A stretch of 64,000 bases of DNA from Echiichthys vipera (GCA_963691815.1 OY829668.1:1178531-1242530); one strand, 5' to 3'. Positions 33,444-45,086 are shown, counted from the stretch's first letter. The notes: a model not told the origin generated them from the sequence alone. Made by a program: numbers and translations.

Positions 33444-33654
33444 GCAGCCTGCACCTGTCTGAGTGCTGCACACACACACAGGGACACACTCCTCAGCTCT
33501 GTGTTCTGCTGCACAGATATAAATATGTACAAACACACGTTAAAGAGTCCGGTGTGTTCCAGGAACCTCTCCTCCCTTTATCCTTTCTTTTATTCTTTCT
33601 TTTATTCTTTATTCTTCTTCTTTCTGACGCGTTCAGCTCCGTCTGTGTCCGTCC
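33371..33654 (+). other. ralb: Proximal 3' UTR of ralb
   Basis: Contains a CAA run at 33402-33440 and a pyrimidine stretch near 33570-33625. No AATAAA is seen before the next repeat, so the transcript may extend into or past the 33 bp array. Confidence 0.5.
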
Positions 33655-35515
33655 ACCGCTGCAGAGCCACGACGCCGTTAACGAATCCACCGCTGCAGAG
33701 CCACCACGCCGTTAACCGTCCACCGCTGCAGAGCCACGACACCGTTAACCCGTCCACCGCTGCAGAGCCACGACGCCGTTAACCGTCCACCGCTGCAGAG
33801 CCACGACACCGTTAACCGTCCACAGCTGCAGAGCCACGACACCGTTAACCGTCCACCGCTGCAGAGCCACGACGCCGTTAACCGTCCACCGCTGCAGAGC
33901 CACCACGCCGTTAACCATCCACCGCTGCAGAGCCACGACACCGTTAACCGTCCACCGCTGCAGAGCCACGACACCGTTAACCGTCCACCGCTGCAGAGCC
34001 ACGACACCGTTAACCGCCCACCGCTGCAGAGCCACGACACCGTTAACCGTCCACCGCTGCAGAGCCACGACGCTGTTAAACCGTCCACCGCTGCAGAGCC
34101 ACGACGCCGTTAACCGTCCACCGCTGCAGAGCCACGACGCCGTTAAACCGTCCACCGCTGCAGAGCCACGACGCCGTTAACCGTCCACCGCTGCAGAGCC
34201 ACGACGCCGTTAACGAATCCACCGCTGCAGAGCCACGGCGCAGTTAACCGTCCACCGCTGCAGAGCCACGACACCGTTAACCGCCCACCGCTGCAGAGCC
34301 ACGACACCGTTAACCGTCCACCGCTGCAGAGCCACCACGCCGTTAACCGTCCACCGCTGCAGAGCCACCACGCCGTTAACCGTCCACCGCTGCAGAGCCA
34401 CGACACCGTTAACCGTCCACCGCTGCAGAGCCACCACGCCGTTACCCGTCCACCGCTGCAGAGCCACGACACCGTTAACCGCCCACCGCTGCAGAGCCAC
34501 GACACCGTTAACCGCCCACCGCTGCAGAGCCACCACGCCGTTAACGAATCCACCGCTGCAGAGCCACGGCGCAGTTAAACCGTCCACCGCTGCAGAGCCA
34601 CGACGCCGTTAACCGTCCACCGCTGCAGAGCCACGACACCGTTAACCGTCCACCGCTGCAGAGCCACGACGCCGTTAACGAATCCACCGCTGCAGAGCCA
34701 CGGCGCAGTTAACCGTCCACCGCTGCAGAGCTACGACGCCGTTAACCGTCCACCGCTGCAGAGCCACGACACCGTTAACCGTCCACCGCTGCAGAGCCAC
34801 CACGCCGTTAACCGTCCACCGCTGCAGAGCCACCACGCCGTTAACCGTCCACCGCTGCAGAGCCACCACGCCGTTAAACCGTCCACCGCTGCAGAGCCAC
34901 GACGCCGTTAACCGTCCACCGCTGCAGAGCCACCACGCCGTTACCCGTCCACCGCTGCAGAGCCACGACACCGTTAACCGCCCACCGCTGCAGAGCCACG
35001 ACACCGTTAACCGCCCACCGCTGCAGAGCCACGACACCGTTAACCGCCCACCGCTGCAGAGCCACGACACCGTTAACCGTCCACCGCTGCAGAGCCACGA
35101 CACCGTTAACCGTCCACCGCTGCAGAGCCACGACGCTGTTAAACCGTCCACCGCTGCAGAGCCACGACGCCGTTAACCGTCCACCGCTGCAGAGCCACGA
35201 CACCGTTAACCGCCCACCGCTGCAGAGCCACGACACCGTTAACCGTCCACCGCTGCAGAGCCACGACACCGTTAACCGTCCACCGCTGCAGAGCCACGAC
35301 GCTGTTAAACCGTCCACCGCTGCAGAGCCACGACGCCGTTAACCGTCCACCGCTGCAGAGCCACGACGCCGTTAACCGTCCACCGCTGCAGAGCCACGAC
35401 GCCGTTAACCGTCCACCGCTGCAGAGCCACGACACCGTTAACCGTCCACCGCTGCAGAGCCACGACACCGTTAACCGTCCACCGCTGCAGAGCCACGACA
35501 CCGTTAACACAGCTG
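33655..35515 (+). repeat. 33 bp minisatellite, about 56 copies
   Basis: The unit is CGTCCACCGCTGCAGAGCCA then CGACACCGTTAAC (33 bp). Variant positions are CGACGCC, CCACGCC and CGGCGCAG; occasional GTTAACGAATCC or GTTAAACCGTCC junctions mark sub-blocks. Each unit has CTGCAG and most have GTTAAC. The first AATAAA downstream is at about 35549. Confidence 0.96.
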
Positions 35516-35705
35516 CAGAAATAATGTGATAAATACATAAAAAAATACAAATAAATGATTAAAAATAATTAAATAAATGTGCAAAATATGAGCAGAAATA
35601 AATAAAAACATACAAATAAATAATAAATAATCAAACAAATGTGCAAATATAAAAATAATTAAATAAATAAAAGTGCGAATATAAAGAAAAAGCATCCAAA
35701 ATAAA
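35516..35705. other. AT-rich stretch with several AATAAA words
   Basis: Repeated AAATAAATGATTAAAAATAA and similar. Could supply polyadenylation signals for ralb, or may be simple low-complexity sequence. Confidence 0.4.
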
Positions 35706-35711
35706 TGCATT

Positions 35712-35872
35712 ATGGTGGTAAATGGACTCATAAAGCTCCTTTCTAGTCTTCTGACTCACGTCACGTTCACACCCATGAGCAGTTCAGTGTCTTGCCCAAA
35801 GACACTTCCACATGTGGACCGGGGGAGGTGGGGATCGAACCGCTGATCTCTCAATTGGAGGATGACCCACTC
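35712..35872 (-). mobile_element. tRNA-derived SINE, reverse
   Basis: On the minus strand: GAGTGGGTCATCCTCC, an intact B-box-like GGTTCGATCCC, AAGTGTCTTTGGGCAAGACA and the tail GACTAGAAAGGAGCTTTATG followed by AGTCCATTTACC. Same family as 49757-50020. Confidence 0.8.
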
Positions 35873-35884
35873 TGACACTGAGCC

Positions 35885-36460
35885 TCAGTGGTGCTCTCCT
35901 GACGCTCTCGTGGCGCTCTCCTGCCGCGCTTGTGACGCTCTGGTGCTGCTCTGGTGGCGCTCTCGTGGCTCTAACGTGACTCTCTCCTGGACGCTCTCGT
36001 GCCGCTCTCGTGGGCTTTCTCGTAGTGTTCTCATGGCGCTGTCCTGCCGCTCTCGTGGCGCTCTCGTAGACGCTCTCATGGCGTTCTTGTAGCTCTAGCG
36101 TGACGCTCTCGTGGCTCTAATGTGGCGCTCTCATGATGCTCTCCTGCCGCTCTTGTGGCTCAAACGTGACGCTCTTGTAGCGCTCTCATGCCGCTCTCTT
36201 GACGCCCTTGTGCCGCTGTCGTGACTCTCTCCTGCCGCTCTCGTGGCGCTCTCCTGACGCTCTCGTGCTGCTCTGGTGGCACTCTCGTGCCTCTAACGTG
36301 ACGCTCTCCTGGACGCTCTTGTGTACGTTCTCGTGCAGCTCTCGTGGGCTCTCGTAGTGCTCTCATGACCCTGTCCTGCTGCTCTCCTGACGCTCTCAGG
36401 CTGCTCTGGTGACACTCTCGTGGCTCTAACGTGATGCTTTCGTGGGCGCTCTTGTGGCGC
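35885..36460 (+). repeat. Degenerate repeat of GCTCTCGTGGCGCTCTCCTG
   Basis: About 575 bp of GCTCTC(G/C)TG(G/A)CGCTC words in 12-13 bp steps, with a longer period that includes GGCTCTAACGTGACGCTCTC. Confidence 0.9.
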
Positions 36461-37159
36461 CGTTTTCTGATGTGCGTGAGCGTTCAGCAGCTCCAGACGT
36501 CCCTCTCTTCTTCTCTATGGTTTTGAATGTGTCTGACAGTCGTCGTGACGTCACCGACGCTGTTCTGGAAGTTTCCAGGTGAGAGTTTGTGCCTTAAACA
36601 TTCCCTGTGTCTCACGCACTCCTGCATGTTTAAATGTTTATCCTCAAACACGTCGTTTCACACGGGAATCTTCTCTTTACGACGCAGAGTTTCAGCTTTT
36701 TTCTGTATTTAAATCCATTAAAACGCTTTTTGAATCGTTAAAAAACAAGTTAGAGAACAAACAAAAGTGTTTGCCAAATAAATAAGTGATGTTTTATAAT
36801 CATGGTCCCTGATTTTGATTATGTTCACGATGTTTTCTGTGATTTAAAACAAAGAAACATGTAATTTGGTGCATTTCCAGTGAATTAAATGTATTTATTG
36901 GTGACGTCGAGAGTCATTTTAGCTGAAAACACAATAAATTCATCTTTATTTTTGTTTTTCATCTCATAAAATCCCATTTTTCTTTCAAACAAATGTACTT
37001 AATCACATGTTTCTGTCCAGGACTTGTAAAATAAAGGATCTTTTCACAATAAAAGCCTGTATTTTTGTTTTGTTTGCCATTTATTTCCTGCATGTGTGAA
37101 ATTAAAATGTTAAAATTATCAAAATAAAAGTTATTGTTTGATTAAAAGTTGCAGCAGAA
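36461..37159. other. Unique stretch
   Basis: No exon supported. A perfect CRE palindrome TGACGTCA lies at 36546-36553. Several AATAAA words lie near 37028-37055. Confidence 0.4.
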
Positions 37160-37845
37160 TGTGCCTCTTTGTAGTTGTTTTGTGTCTCTTTGTGGTTGTT
37201 TTGTGTCTCTGAGGTTCTTTTGTGTCTCTTTGTGGTTGTTTTGTGTCTCTTTGTGGTTGTTTTGTGTCTCTTTGTAGTTGTTTTGCGTCTCTTTGTAGTT
37301 GTTTTGTGTCTCTTTGTAGTTGTTTTGTGTCTCTTTGTAGTTGTTTTGTGTCTCTTTGTGGTTGTTTTGTGTCTCTTTGTGGTTGTTTTGTGTCTCTGAG
37401 GTTCTTTTGTGTCTCTTTGTGGTCGTTTTGTGTCTCTTTGTAGTTGTTTTGCGTCTCTTTGTAGTTGTTTTGTGTCTCTTTGTAGTTGTTTTGTGTCTCT
37501 TTGTAGTTGTTTTGTGTCTCTTTGTGGTTGTTTTGTGTCTCTTTGTAGTTGTTTTGTGTCTCTCTGTAGTTGTTTTGTGTCTCTTTGTAGTTGTTTTGTG
37601 TCTCTTTGTGGTTGTTTTGTGTCTCTTTGTTGTTGTTTTGTGTCTCTTTGTAGTTGTTTTGTGTCTCTTTGTAGTTGTTTTGTGTCTCTCTGTAGTTGTT
37701 TTGTGTCTCTTTGTAGTTGTTTTGTGTCTCTTTGTAGTTGTTTTGTGTCTCTCTGTAGTTGTTTTGTGTCTCTTTGTAGTTGTTTTGTGTCTCTTTGTAG
37801 TTGTTTTGTGTCTCTTTGTAGTTGTTTTGTGTCTCTGTGGTTTTG
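37160..37845 (+). repeat. 21 bp minisatellite, second locus
   Basis: About 33 copies of the same 21 bp unit, same orientation and same TAG/TGG alternation as 3461-4925. A distinct short variant TGTCTCTGAGGTTCTTTTGT occurs twice (about 37205 and 37392), marking a block duplication of about 187 bp. Confidence 0.95.
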
Positions 37846-38106
37846 AATGCAACAGGGGAGCCATCGAGCTGTCAATCAAGTCTAACTAGACCACGCCCAC
37901 ATATCGGTGAAAACACCTGTGTGCGCGCGTGTGTGTGTGTTCAGATCGAGTTAATTGCAAACACACACACACACACACACATTCTCTCTAATGTGCACAG
38001 TGCAGCATGAGAGCCTCGGTCTGGATCCAGGTCAGCCAGAGTCGGTTCAGAGCAGTAGAGGGGTCGTTCTCCAGGACAGAGCTGCAGATGGAGGAGGTGA
38101 AGTCTG

Positions 38107-38137
<31 letters not shown>

Positions 38138-38377
38138 ACTCGTGCAGAGATGCTGTTTCTGTGTCAGGCTCATTCTCTTTTAGTGCATGAAGTCTTTGTT
38201 TTCCTTAGGTTTGTTCTCAGAGTTTCACTTTTCATGAGCAAACATCATTTACACAGGAGGGGGGGGGGGGGGCTAACACACGTCTGAGAAATAAGACTAT
38301 TAAACCACAAACACGTGCTTAAATGGGTCCAAATGGCTGAAAAAGTCCTCTCTTTAAGGCTTTTCCCCGCGCGCACA
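37846..38377. other. Spacer before arl4c
   Basis: CA runs at 37958-37980 and 38107-38130 and a G run at 38257-38272. No exon supported. Confidence 0.5.
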
Positions 38378-38559
38378 CATGGCACGTTTCACCACGAGGT
38401 GTCGGAGTTTCAGCTGCGCACAGGAAACTGAGGAGCTTTTATTTTGTAGGCCTAACCGGAAGTCTTATTTTGTATTCTTCTGCTTGAGCTTGACGCATGT
38501 TTTCATGGCAACATTAAGAGCCCGATCCACGCGTCACACACCAGCACTCGTGTGTCACA

Positions 38560-38905
38560 CACACACACGTGCGCATGTTGTGACATTTGGCCACGCGTAA
38601 TTTGCGCATTTGGAGCGCGGTGCGCGCGGTAAATGTGTGTGTGATGGTGTGACTGTCTGTGGCCGCCCGGTGCTGCTGGAGCGAGTCCAGGGATGCTGCG
38701 GCGTGTCTCGCTGCCGGAGTGCCGCCGCGCAACTCCAGGCTGCGCCCTCCACGTTTGCTGAGCAGGAGAGGCGCGGATCCGGCAAACGCGACTCTCCCCG
38801 GGGGGCTATGGATCACTCCTGGGGCGTTTAAGCGTCTCCTGCGGGGATAGCGCTCGCTGCCGGGGCCCTGTGCCCGCGCACGGTCCCCCCTCCCCGGGCG
38901 TCATC
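38560..38905 (+). promoter_or_regulatory. arl4c: CpG-rich 5' region of arl4c with a short uORF
   Basis: CpG-dense sequence directly upstream of the arl4c ATG. An upstream ATG at 38808 opens a seven-codon frame ending TAA at 38829-38831, 74 nt before the main ATG. The transcription start is not identified. Confidence 0.5.
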
Positions 38906-39490
38906 ATGGGAAACAGTTTCTCCAGCCTGGGCTCCTTCCAGTCCCTGCACATCGTCATGCTGGGCTTGGACTCCGCGGGCAAAACCACCGTGCTGTACCG
39001 GCTGAAATTCAACGAGTTCGTCAACACGGTGCCCACCATCGGCTTCAACACGGAGAGGATCCGGCTGGGCGGCGCGGGGGCCTCCAGGGGCATCAGCTGC
39101 CACTTCTGGGACGTCGGGGGCCAGGAGAAGCTGCGGCCCCTGTGGAAGCCCTACAGCCGCTGCACGGACGGCATCGTGTACGTGGTGGACTCTGTGGACG
39201 CGGAGAGGCTGGAGGAGGCCCGCACCGAGCTGCACAAGATCACCCGGTTCCCGGAGAACCAGGGGACCCCGCTGCTGGTCATCGCCAACAAGCAGGACCT
39301 GCCCCGCGCGCTGGATGTCGGGGAGATAGCGCGGCAGCTGGCTCTGGCCGAGCTGAGCCCCTCCACCCCGTACCACGTCCAGCCGGCCTGCGCCATCATC
39401 GGGGAGGGTCTGGAGCAGGGCATGGACACGCTGTATGAGATGATCGTGAAGAGGAGGAAGTCTCTGAAGCAGAGGAAGAAGAGGCAGTGA
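38906..39490 (+). CDS. arl4c: arl4c: Arf-like GTPase 4C
   Basis: Single-exon gene of 194 codons plus stop, near the family length of 192. The start MGNSFSSLGSFQSLHIVMLG has the N-myristoylation Gly2. GTP-binding motifs are GLDSAGKTT, PTIGFNTE, WDVGGQE, NKQD and CAI. The basic tail RRKSLKQRKKRQ is the polybasic membrane/nuclear signal of the ARL4 subgroup. ARL4 proteins at the plasma membrane recruit cytohesins and affect Arf6, actin and cell migration (family knowledge). ARL4C rather than A or D is favoured by PTIGFNTE (A and D have PTKGFNTE) and by HVQPACAIIGEGL. The start was chosen at 38906 because the frame upstream has only GTG and Gly2 is required for acylation. Confidence 0.95.
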   Translation: MGNSFSSLGSFQSLHIVMLGLDSAGKTTVLYRLKFNEFVNTVPTIGFNTERIRLGGAGASRGISCHFWDVGGQEKLRPLWKPYSRCTDGIVYVVDSVDAERLEEARTELHKITRFPENQGTPLLVIANKQDLPRALDVGEIARQLALAELSPSTPYHVQPACAIIGEGLEQGMDTLYEMIVKRRKSLKQRKKRQ

Positions 39491-39764
39491 TGCAGCCCGT
39501 CATAAAAACCATGAATCAGCATTATTATTATTATTGATCACCAGTGAAACTCTGCAGGTCTCATATATGACAGAAACATATTTACAGTGATGCTAAAACC
39601 AGAGTAGTGTCCTTCTGAGCATAGAGTCATGGTAGAAATATGAATTATCATCATAACCTCAGATTTAGCATCAAACAGACGCTTCCTTGCCTGTTTGAGC
39701 CTCTCTACGGGCAGAGAGAGTCCCTGGTGTTGAGTATTAAAGGTTTTTATTAGAGCAAATCAAA
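39491..39764 (+). other. arl4c: 3' UTR of arl4c
   Basis: Includes an ATT run at 39520-39534 and a variant polyadenylation word ATTAAA near 39736. End inferred. Confidence 0.4.
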
Positions 39765-40175
39765 CTCAGCTTCTTCTACGCGACAGTAGAGTCTGTTCTC
39801 CTCTGTGGCGGTGAACGCTGGACCCTTACACCAACCCCGGAGGAGTCTCTGGACGGGTGCTACACCAGGATGCTGCGTGCGGTGCTTAACATCATGTAAC
39901 CAACATGATCCTGTACGAGGGAACACCAAGGGGGAGTGAAATGAGACTTGCAGGGCGCTGCCAAAGACACCCAGGACTGTCAGCCAGAAAGCTGCTGCTG
40001 TGGGAACCGACACGCGGGCGCCGGTCAAGAGGACGTCCCACACTAACACACGTGGACGTACTCAAGAGGGACGCAGGAGACCAGAGTACCAGCGGACTGG
40101 AGAGATGTCTGGAGAACCGGGGCGACTGGAGACAACGATGGACGGCTCGTCTGAGGACGACGTAGAGAGAGGAGA
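39765..40175 (+). mobile_element. LINE reverse-transcriptase C-terminal remnant
   Basis: In broken plus frames: ERWTLTP, ESLDGCYTRMLRAVL, then CRALPKTP and VLRRDVHTRVDVLKRDAG-type words, matching the C-terminal end of a fish non-LTR reverse transcriptase (GSETWTLT, LDGCYTRMLR, GRP..T..DTLKRD). Stops and frameshifts show it is inactive. Confidence 0.65.
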
Positions 40176-43134
40176 GCAGATGGTTTATACAGCGGGTCCT
40201 GGCAGAGCCGTGCCGTGCCGTGCCGTGCACAGACGTGAGACTGTTAACGGATGCACTGATGCTGTGAGACGGCGTCACACCAAAGATGATTCTCTTCCAC
40301 CCCCCCTTTGTGTCGTCCATGACCCTCTGAGGGGGGCATGTAACCCGGACTCAGGCTCAAATCGTGGCGCTGGAACCAAAGAAAGTCGCTGAAGTCTCAA
40401 AGTTTCTGGGAATATTTGTGCAGAACCCGACTGTTGCAGCACCGAGGACGACAAAGAGGAGGGTTCACGGGGTTTAACGTTTGTTGTTCGATGCGTCGAT
40501 GCTTTTAAAGAGGCTTGTTTTTGTGTCTGGAGGTGGTTAAAGGGGAGACACCACAGGAGGACAGGGGTCACAGAGAGAGACCCACAGCTGTTTACCGGTG
40601 TCAGGGTCAAATTTCTCTTCATTCAAACACAAGAAACTGAGCAAACGTCATGAAAGTGCTTCAATAACACTCAAAACCACCCTAACTCTAGCAGAACATC
40701 ACGCATCTGTTGATGAAATATGAAACGTACCAGGTTCAAGTGTCCCGTTCTGTTGAACCATTAGAGTCTAATGTTTTTAGAGATGTCTCTTTTATTCACT
40801 GCATCAGTCTGAAAACACTGGAAACTGACATTTCTCCACATCTGTGTGATTAAAATGAGTAAATCAGGCTCTGAGCGATGAAACCAGGGCACGTCTGGTG
40901 TTCGTCGCTGGTGCTGACGTCTTAATTTTCCTTTATCACAAGTTTTCGACTTTGATCTGTAAAGAAGACTTTGTCTAAAACGTACAAAGTGAAAACATGT
41001 CGGGGAAGAAGAGCCCAGGATCTCTGAATGGACCGCTGCATGTAGTGTCTCCCCATGCTCTGTGTGTGGGTGGGTGTGTGTGTGTGTGTGTGTGTCGGGT
41101 GTTTGTTTCACGGACGCGTGGCGCCGAGTGACACCCTGGGAATGAGACCGGGCTGGCCGTCCCTCAAGTCCCCAAACCAGCGGTGGTTTTGTTGTGAGCT
41201 GAGAAAGAGTCACGAGTGCGTCGTCCCCCAGAGTGACGAGGGGCAAAGAGTCTTCCTGCAGAGGGCTGGAACCTGTGCTGCTGCTCCCCTGTGTGTGTGT
41301 GTGACAGCGTGTGTGTGTGTGCAGAGTAGTTCCCCTAAAGTCCTGTGGATTTTTCTTAACAGAAGAGGAAACTTTGCTGCCTCAGCTCCATTTGCACAGA
41401 ATAACAAACGTTACAGGTTAAAAAAGATAAAGTGCAGCATGTGAATCTCTCTAAAGTGGGTAAATGTGGTCATTTAACATGTCTGAACGCTGCACACACA
41501 CCCTCACATCACACTGCACATGTAAGAACCACAGGAAGGTGTGTGAGTGTGTGTGTGTGTGTGACGTGAACGTGGCGTCACTGTGATCAGAGGAGCGGTG
41601 TCAGTGAGACCAAACGTGTGTGTGTGTGTGTGTGTGTGTGACGCACACCAAAGCGAGGGGAGAGTCGGGTGTTTTGGGATTAAAGTGTGTGTGAGTGAAC
41701 CTGTGTGTCGTCTGGTCTGTAGAAGCTTTAATCAGGTCAACACCAGCTGCTGTTCACGGGGATATCAGTGTGAAATCACGCACCTGTGACTCAAACTATC
41801 AATGAAACACCAACTTTAGCTCCTCAGACATCCTGGAAATATCCTAAACTCATGACTCGAAGCAGCTTCTGCCTCCACGATAATCAGAATATCATCTGTT
41901 TGTGTCTGTTTTTATCATCTGGGTCAGATTTTCTCTTCTTTAAGCACATTTTTTACATATTTTTTAATAGTTTAGCCTCTTGAAACAGATTTCTGCATGT
42001 TTTATTTTGCTCTCATGTTCCTGATAATATGACAGAAGGCGTCTTTGTCTAATAAGATGCTTTTTTTAACAGTGGATCAGCTGTTAATAAGCTGTATTTC
42101 CATAATAAAGCAGTTAATGCAAACGTTTAATACAAAAGCAAATCCAAATGAAGGAAGTTGAACCATAAAAACTGTTTAAAATCTTTAAAGATCACTAAAT
42201 TGTTGCTGTTTTAAACCAAATATCACCGTTTTTCAGCAGTTTTTGACATGTTTTTAAAGATAAAATCTCATTATTTTGTGTCATAAACTTTTCTTTTCAT
42301 CAAATATGAATTATTACATAACCTCTTTCCATAAAACGTCATTAAAACCAGCTCATAAAAGCACATATCTGTAGATTTAAGCATCATTATTCGTTATACG
42401 TTGACTTCACATCTCTCTGGGTGATTAAATTGTTTTAAAATGTGAAAATGTTTCGATTTAAACATTAAAAACAACCTGAAAATAAGTCAAAACCTTGTTA
42501 AATTAACTATAAACTGCTTTTGAATGATGGAAAATAACCGTGTTTGATGAGCAGCTGCAGGAAAATCCCATTTTGTATAGTTTATTTTACATCAGCTGCA
42601 TAATTCAGGACAAATGCACGAGATCTAAACGTGTCCAATAACATTAATCTGATAATCGTGTGTAACGTGTGCACGTGGCGTCCAGATTGAATTCTTCCTC
42701 TTTGCAAATAAAGGAGCACTTTGTTCTTTATGATGCTGCAGGATTAAAAACTCCACTTTTATTTACTGCAGACAACAAGAACAGGTTTTCTTCTTCTGCA
42801 TGAACCAGAGTCGCCCCCTGGTGGCAGGAGCCGTGCAGCACAGTTTATATTAGTGCACTTTTTACTCCACAGCCTCTGGAGCAGCACCTGTGCAACACCA
42901 CCTTTAAATAATCCATGGTTTTAAAGCAGGACCTTTAGTGGAAACGTCTCTTTTTAGTCACTTTCTTAGTTTTTCCTCTAAAGTCCAAACTCTGACCCAC
43001 GGATGCACCTTTGGGTCTTTGCTGCAGCATCAAAACTGCTTCATCCATGATCCCAGAGAAACACGGAGGCTTGGGTTCGACCCCAGGTTCGTGTGAGCGT
43101 GACTCCAGTTTGATTCCAGTTTTGGCCTCTGCAG
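40176..43134. other. Intergenic, mostly unique
   Basis: GT runs at 41064-41095, 41289-41303, 41549-41562 and 41616-41640. AT-rich at 41780-42700. Short frames here show no family resemblance. No gene supported. Confidence 0.5.
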
Positions 43135-43148
43135 ATGGAGCCGCCTGA

Positions 43149-43313
43149 CCCAGAGGCACCGTGGACGCCGTGGACCCCAGCGGCGGCCTGAGCGCGTCAG
43201 CGGGGACAGAGGTGGACGTGGGAGGGTGCAGAGGTGGTGCTCGAGGCAAAGCACCCCTGGGCTTCACCCTGAGAGGAGGCAGCGAGCGCAGAGAGCCTCT
43301 CGTCCTCACGAAG
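43149..43313 (+). CDS. Shroom-type PDZ first-half exon, possibly degenerate
   Basis: The plus frame ending at 43313 reads KAPLGFTLRGGSERREPLVL then TK, followed by donor AAG|GTAAGA. This matches the first PDZ half and exon boundary of Shroom proteins (GAPWGFTLKGG..EPLVITK). The frame has a TGA at 43146 and no in-frame ATG before the motif; an ATG at 43135 is in another frame and stops at 43189. So either the exon starts at an internal acceptor (several AG words at 43150-43222), a one-base indel is present, or it is a relic. I found no exon for the second PDZ half before 54.7 kb. Confidence 0.5.
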
Positions 43314-43774
43314 GTAAGAAATCATCCTGAGACGCAGCTGTTGGCTTCACTGTGACACAGGACGCTGAGCCTCACGTTAGAGACGCTGGAGCAGGAGGAT
43401 GTTTGGTGTTTATGTCGCAGAAACGACTGAAATGATTCATTTAAAGACGGTTTTTACAGTTACACACAGAAAACAAAGGCCCCAAACTGCAGAAACCAGG
43501 TTTATTTAAAGACAATATGAAGCAAGGAGACAAATACTGTGACGTTTACCAAGAATGCAACAGGTGGAACATAAGATAAAGCATAATCTAAGGTGCGTGC
43601 TGCGTGTTTCCTCTCAGGGGGCAGAATTCAGAGTGAAATTTCGACCCTAATGTGAGGTTTTACACAGGTTTGAGCTCTAAAAACACGCGCTCCTCCTCCT
43701 CCTGCCGTCAGTGCTGCTGTGCCTCTGGTTACAGTCTCTGCACGGCTGAATCTTTCATCACAGCGCTCAGGTGT

Positions 43775-44264
43775 CCGGTGTTGTGCCGTGTTCAGCACCT
43801 CTGCTGTGAAACGCACCCCCTCACATTACAGGTGATGTTCTGGGTCTGAAGGCTGTTGTTTCCACCTATAGGAGCAGTTTATACACAGGTAACCCACAGT
43901 AACGGTCAGAACATTGGTTCCTTCCAGTCTTTAAACTATTTTAAAGAGTTTAAATCACAAACTTGGAGAATAACAAAAACAAAACTACACCTTTTTGTGT
44001 GTTCTGTGGAAATAAACTGCAGCATAGTTAAATAAATGAGTTAAATGGATCTTTGGAGCAAGTTGGATGTGTCTGACTCAGTGTTTTCTAAATATAACCT
44101 CAGCTTTTCTGCAGTTCACAGGTTCAAAAGTGTGTTTTTAACGTGGTTACCTGTGTATGAGCTGCTCCTGTAGGTGGAAACAACAGCCCACTGATCCAGA
44201 GTATCACCTTTAATGTGAGGGGGTGCGTTTCACAGCAGGGGGGCTGAACACGGCACAACACCGG
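43775..44264. repeat. Long inverted repeat, 120 bp arms, 250 bp loop
   Basis: The arm CCGGTGTTGTGCCGTGTTCA..CAGGTAACC (43775-43894) returns as GGTTACCTG..TGAACACGGCACAACACCGG (44145-44264) with about 88 percent identity by eye. Probably a foldback transposon; no clear target duplication. Confidence 0.85.
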
Positions 44265-44844
44265 CTCCAACGTGAGGATGAAACGGTGCACCACCTTTAA
44301 AAGGAGGAGAACCGTTGCACCTCAGCACCTCAGCACATCTTTGTGCAGCTACAGAGACTCTAAAGAACGGGAAGGATCAGCGTTGCTCCCTAAACACAGC
44401 TGCAGAGACTCAGACGTTACATGTCGTTACATTTCATTCAGCCGACACTTTTGTGCAAAGTGACTTAAACAGTCAGGGTCCAAACCAGAGGAGCACAGGA
44501 AGTGTGCTAGCTTCAAATAAGCCGGTGCTACATAAGTGCTTTTTTTTATCTTCTTAGCCAAGGTGCATTTTATCATTTTCTTAGTTAGTTTCTTTTCAAC
44601 ATTCTCTGATTCCAGCTCCAGAACTGTGAATGTTTTCTGGTTCCTTTCCTCCTCTGACAGTAAACGATCAGGAAAACATTTAAACGTGGACAAAACAAGA
44701 CGTCTGAGGACCTCACACTGAGCGTTTTAGACCAAACAGCTGATCTGTTCATGGAGAAAGTCATCGACAGATTCATCTGCAGTGAAAAAAAGCTGTAGTT
44801 GCAGCCGTGTACCTGAATCAGAGAAGCTTACGGCCTGCGTGCGG
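44265..44844. other. Unique stretch
   Basis: No exon or repeat I can support. Confidence 0.4.
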
Positions 44845-45086
44845 AGGTACAGGCACACATGAAACGACGTGAGAGCAGCCGTAGGCCTCGTGCTCGTACA
44901 CGTGCGCACGCTCGTGCTCGTACACGTGCAAACGTGCTTTACTAAAGCCCACCTCTCCCAAACGGGCCGTGGACGGCAAGCGTGCCGCTCCTAGACGTGG
45001 TACGGTTGCACTCACACTGGTCAAAGGAACCAGACTTTAGCCGTGACACGTGCTGGGGCACGGCACGGAGGCACAGTGGGAGTGCC
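44845..45086. mobile_element. Harbinger-like element, right-end fragment
   Basis: Shares GCCGTAGGCCTCGTGCTCGT through TGCACTCACACTGGTCAAAG and GCACGGAGGCACAGTGGGAG with 53034-53605 and 62865-63440. The left part is missing. Confidence 0.75.

Noticed and set aside
3461..35515. CRISPR-like arrays
   Set aside because: Units are contiguous with no unique spacers, no cas genes are present, and the genome is vertebrate.
39142..39438. Alternative frame inside arl4c
   Set aside because: Shadow of the GC-rich arl4c coding sequence.
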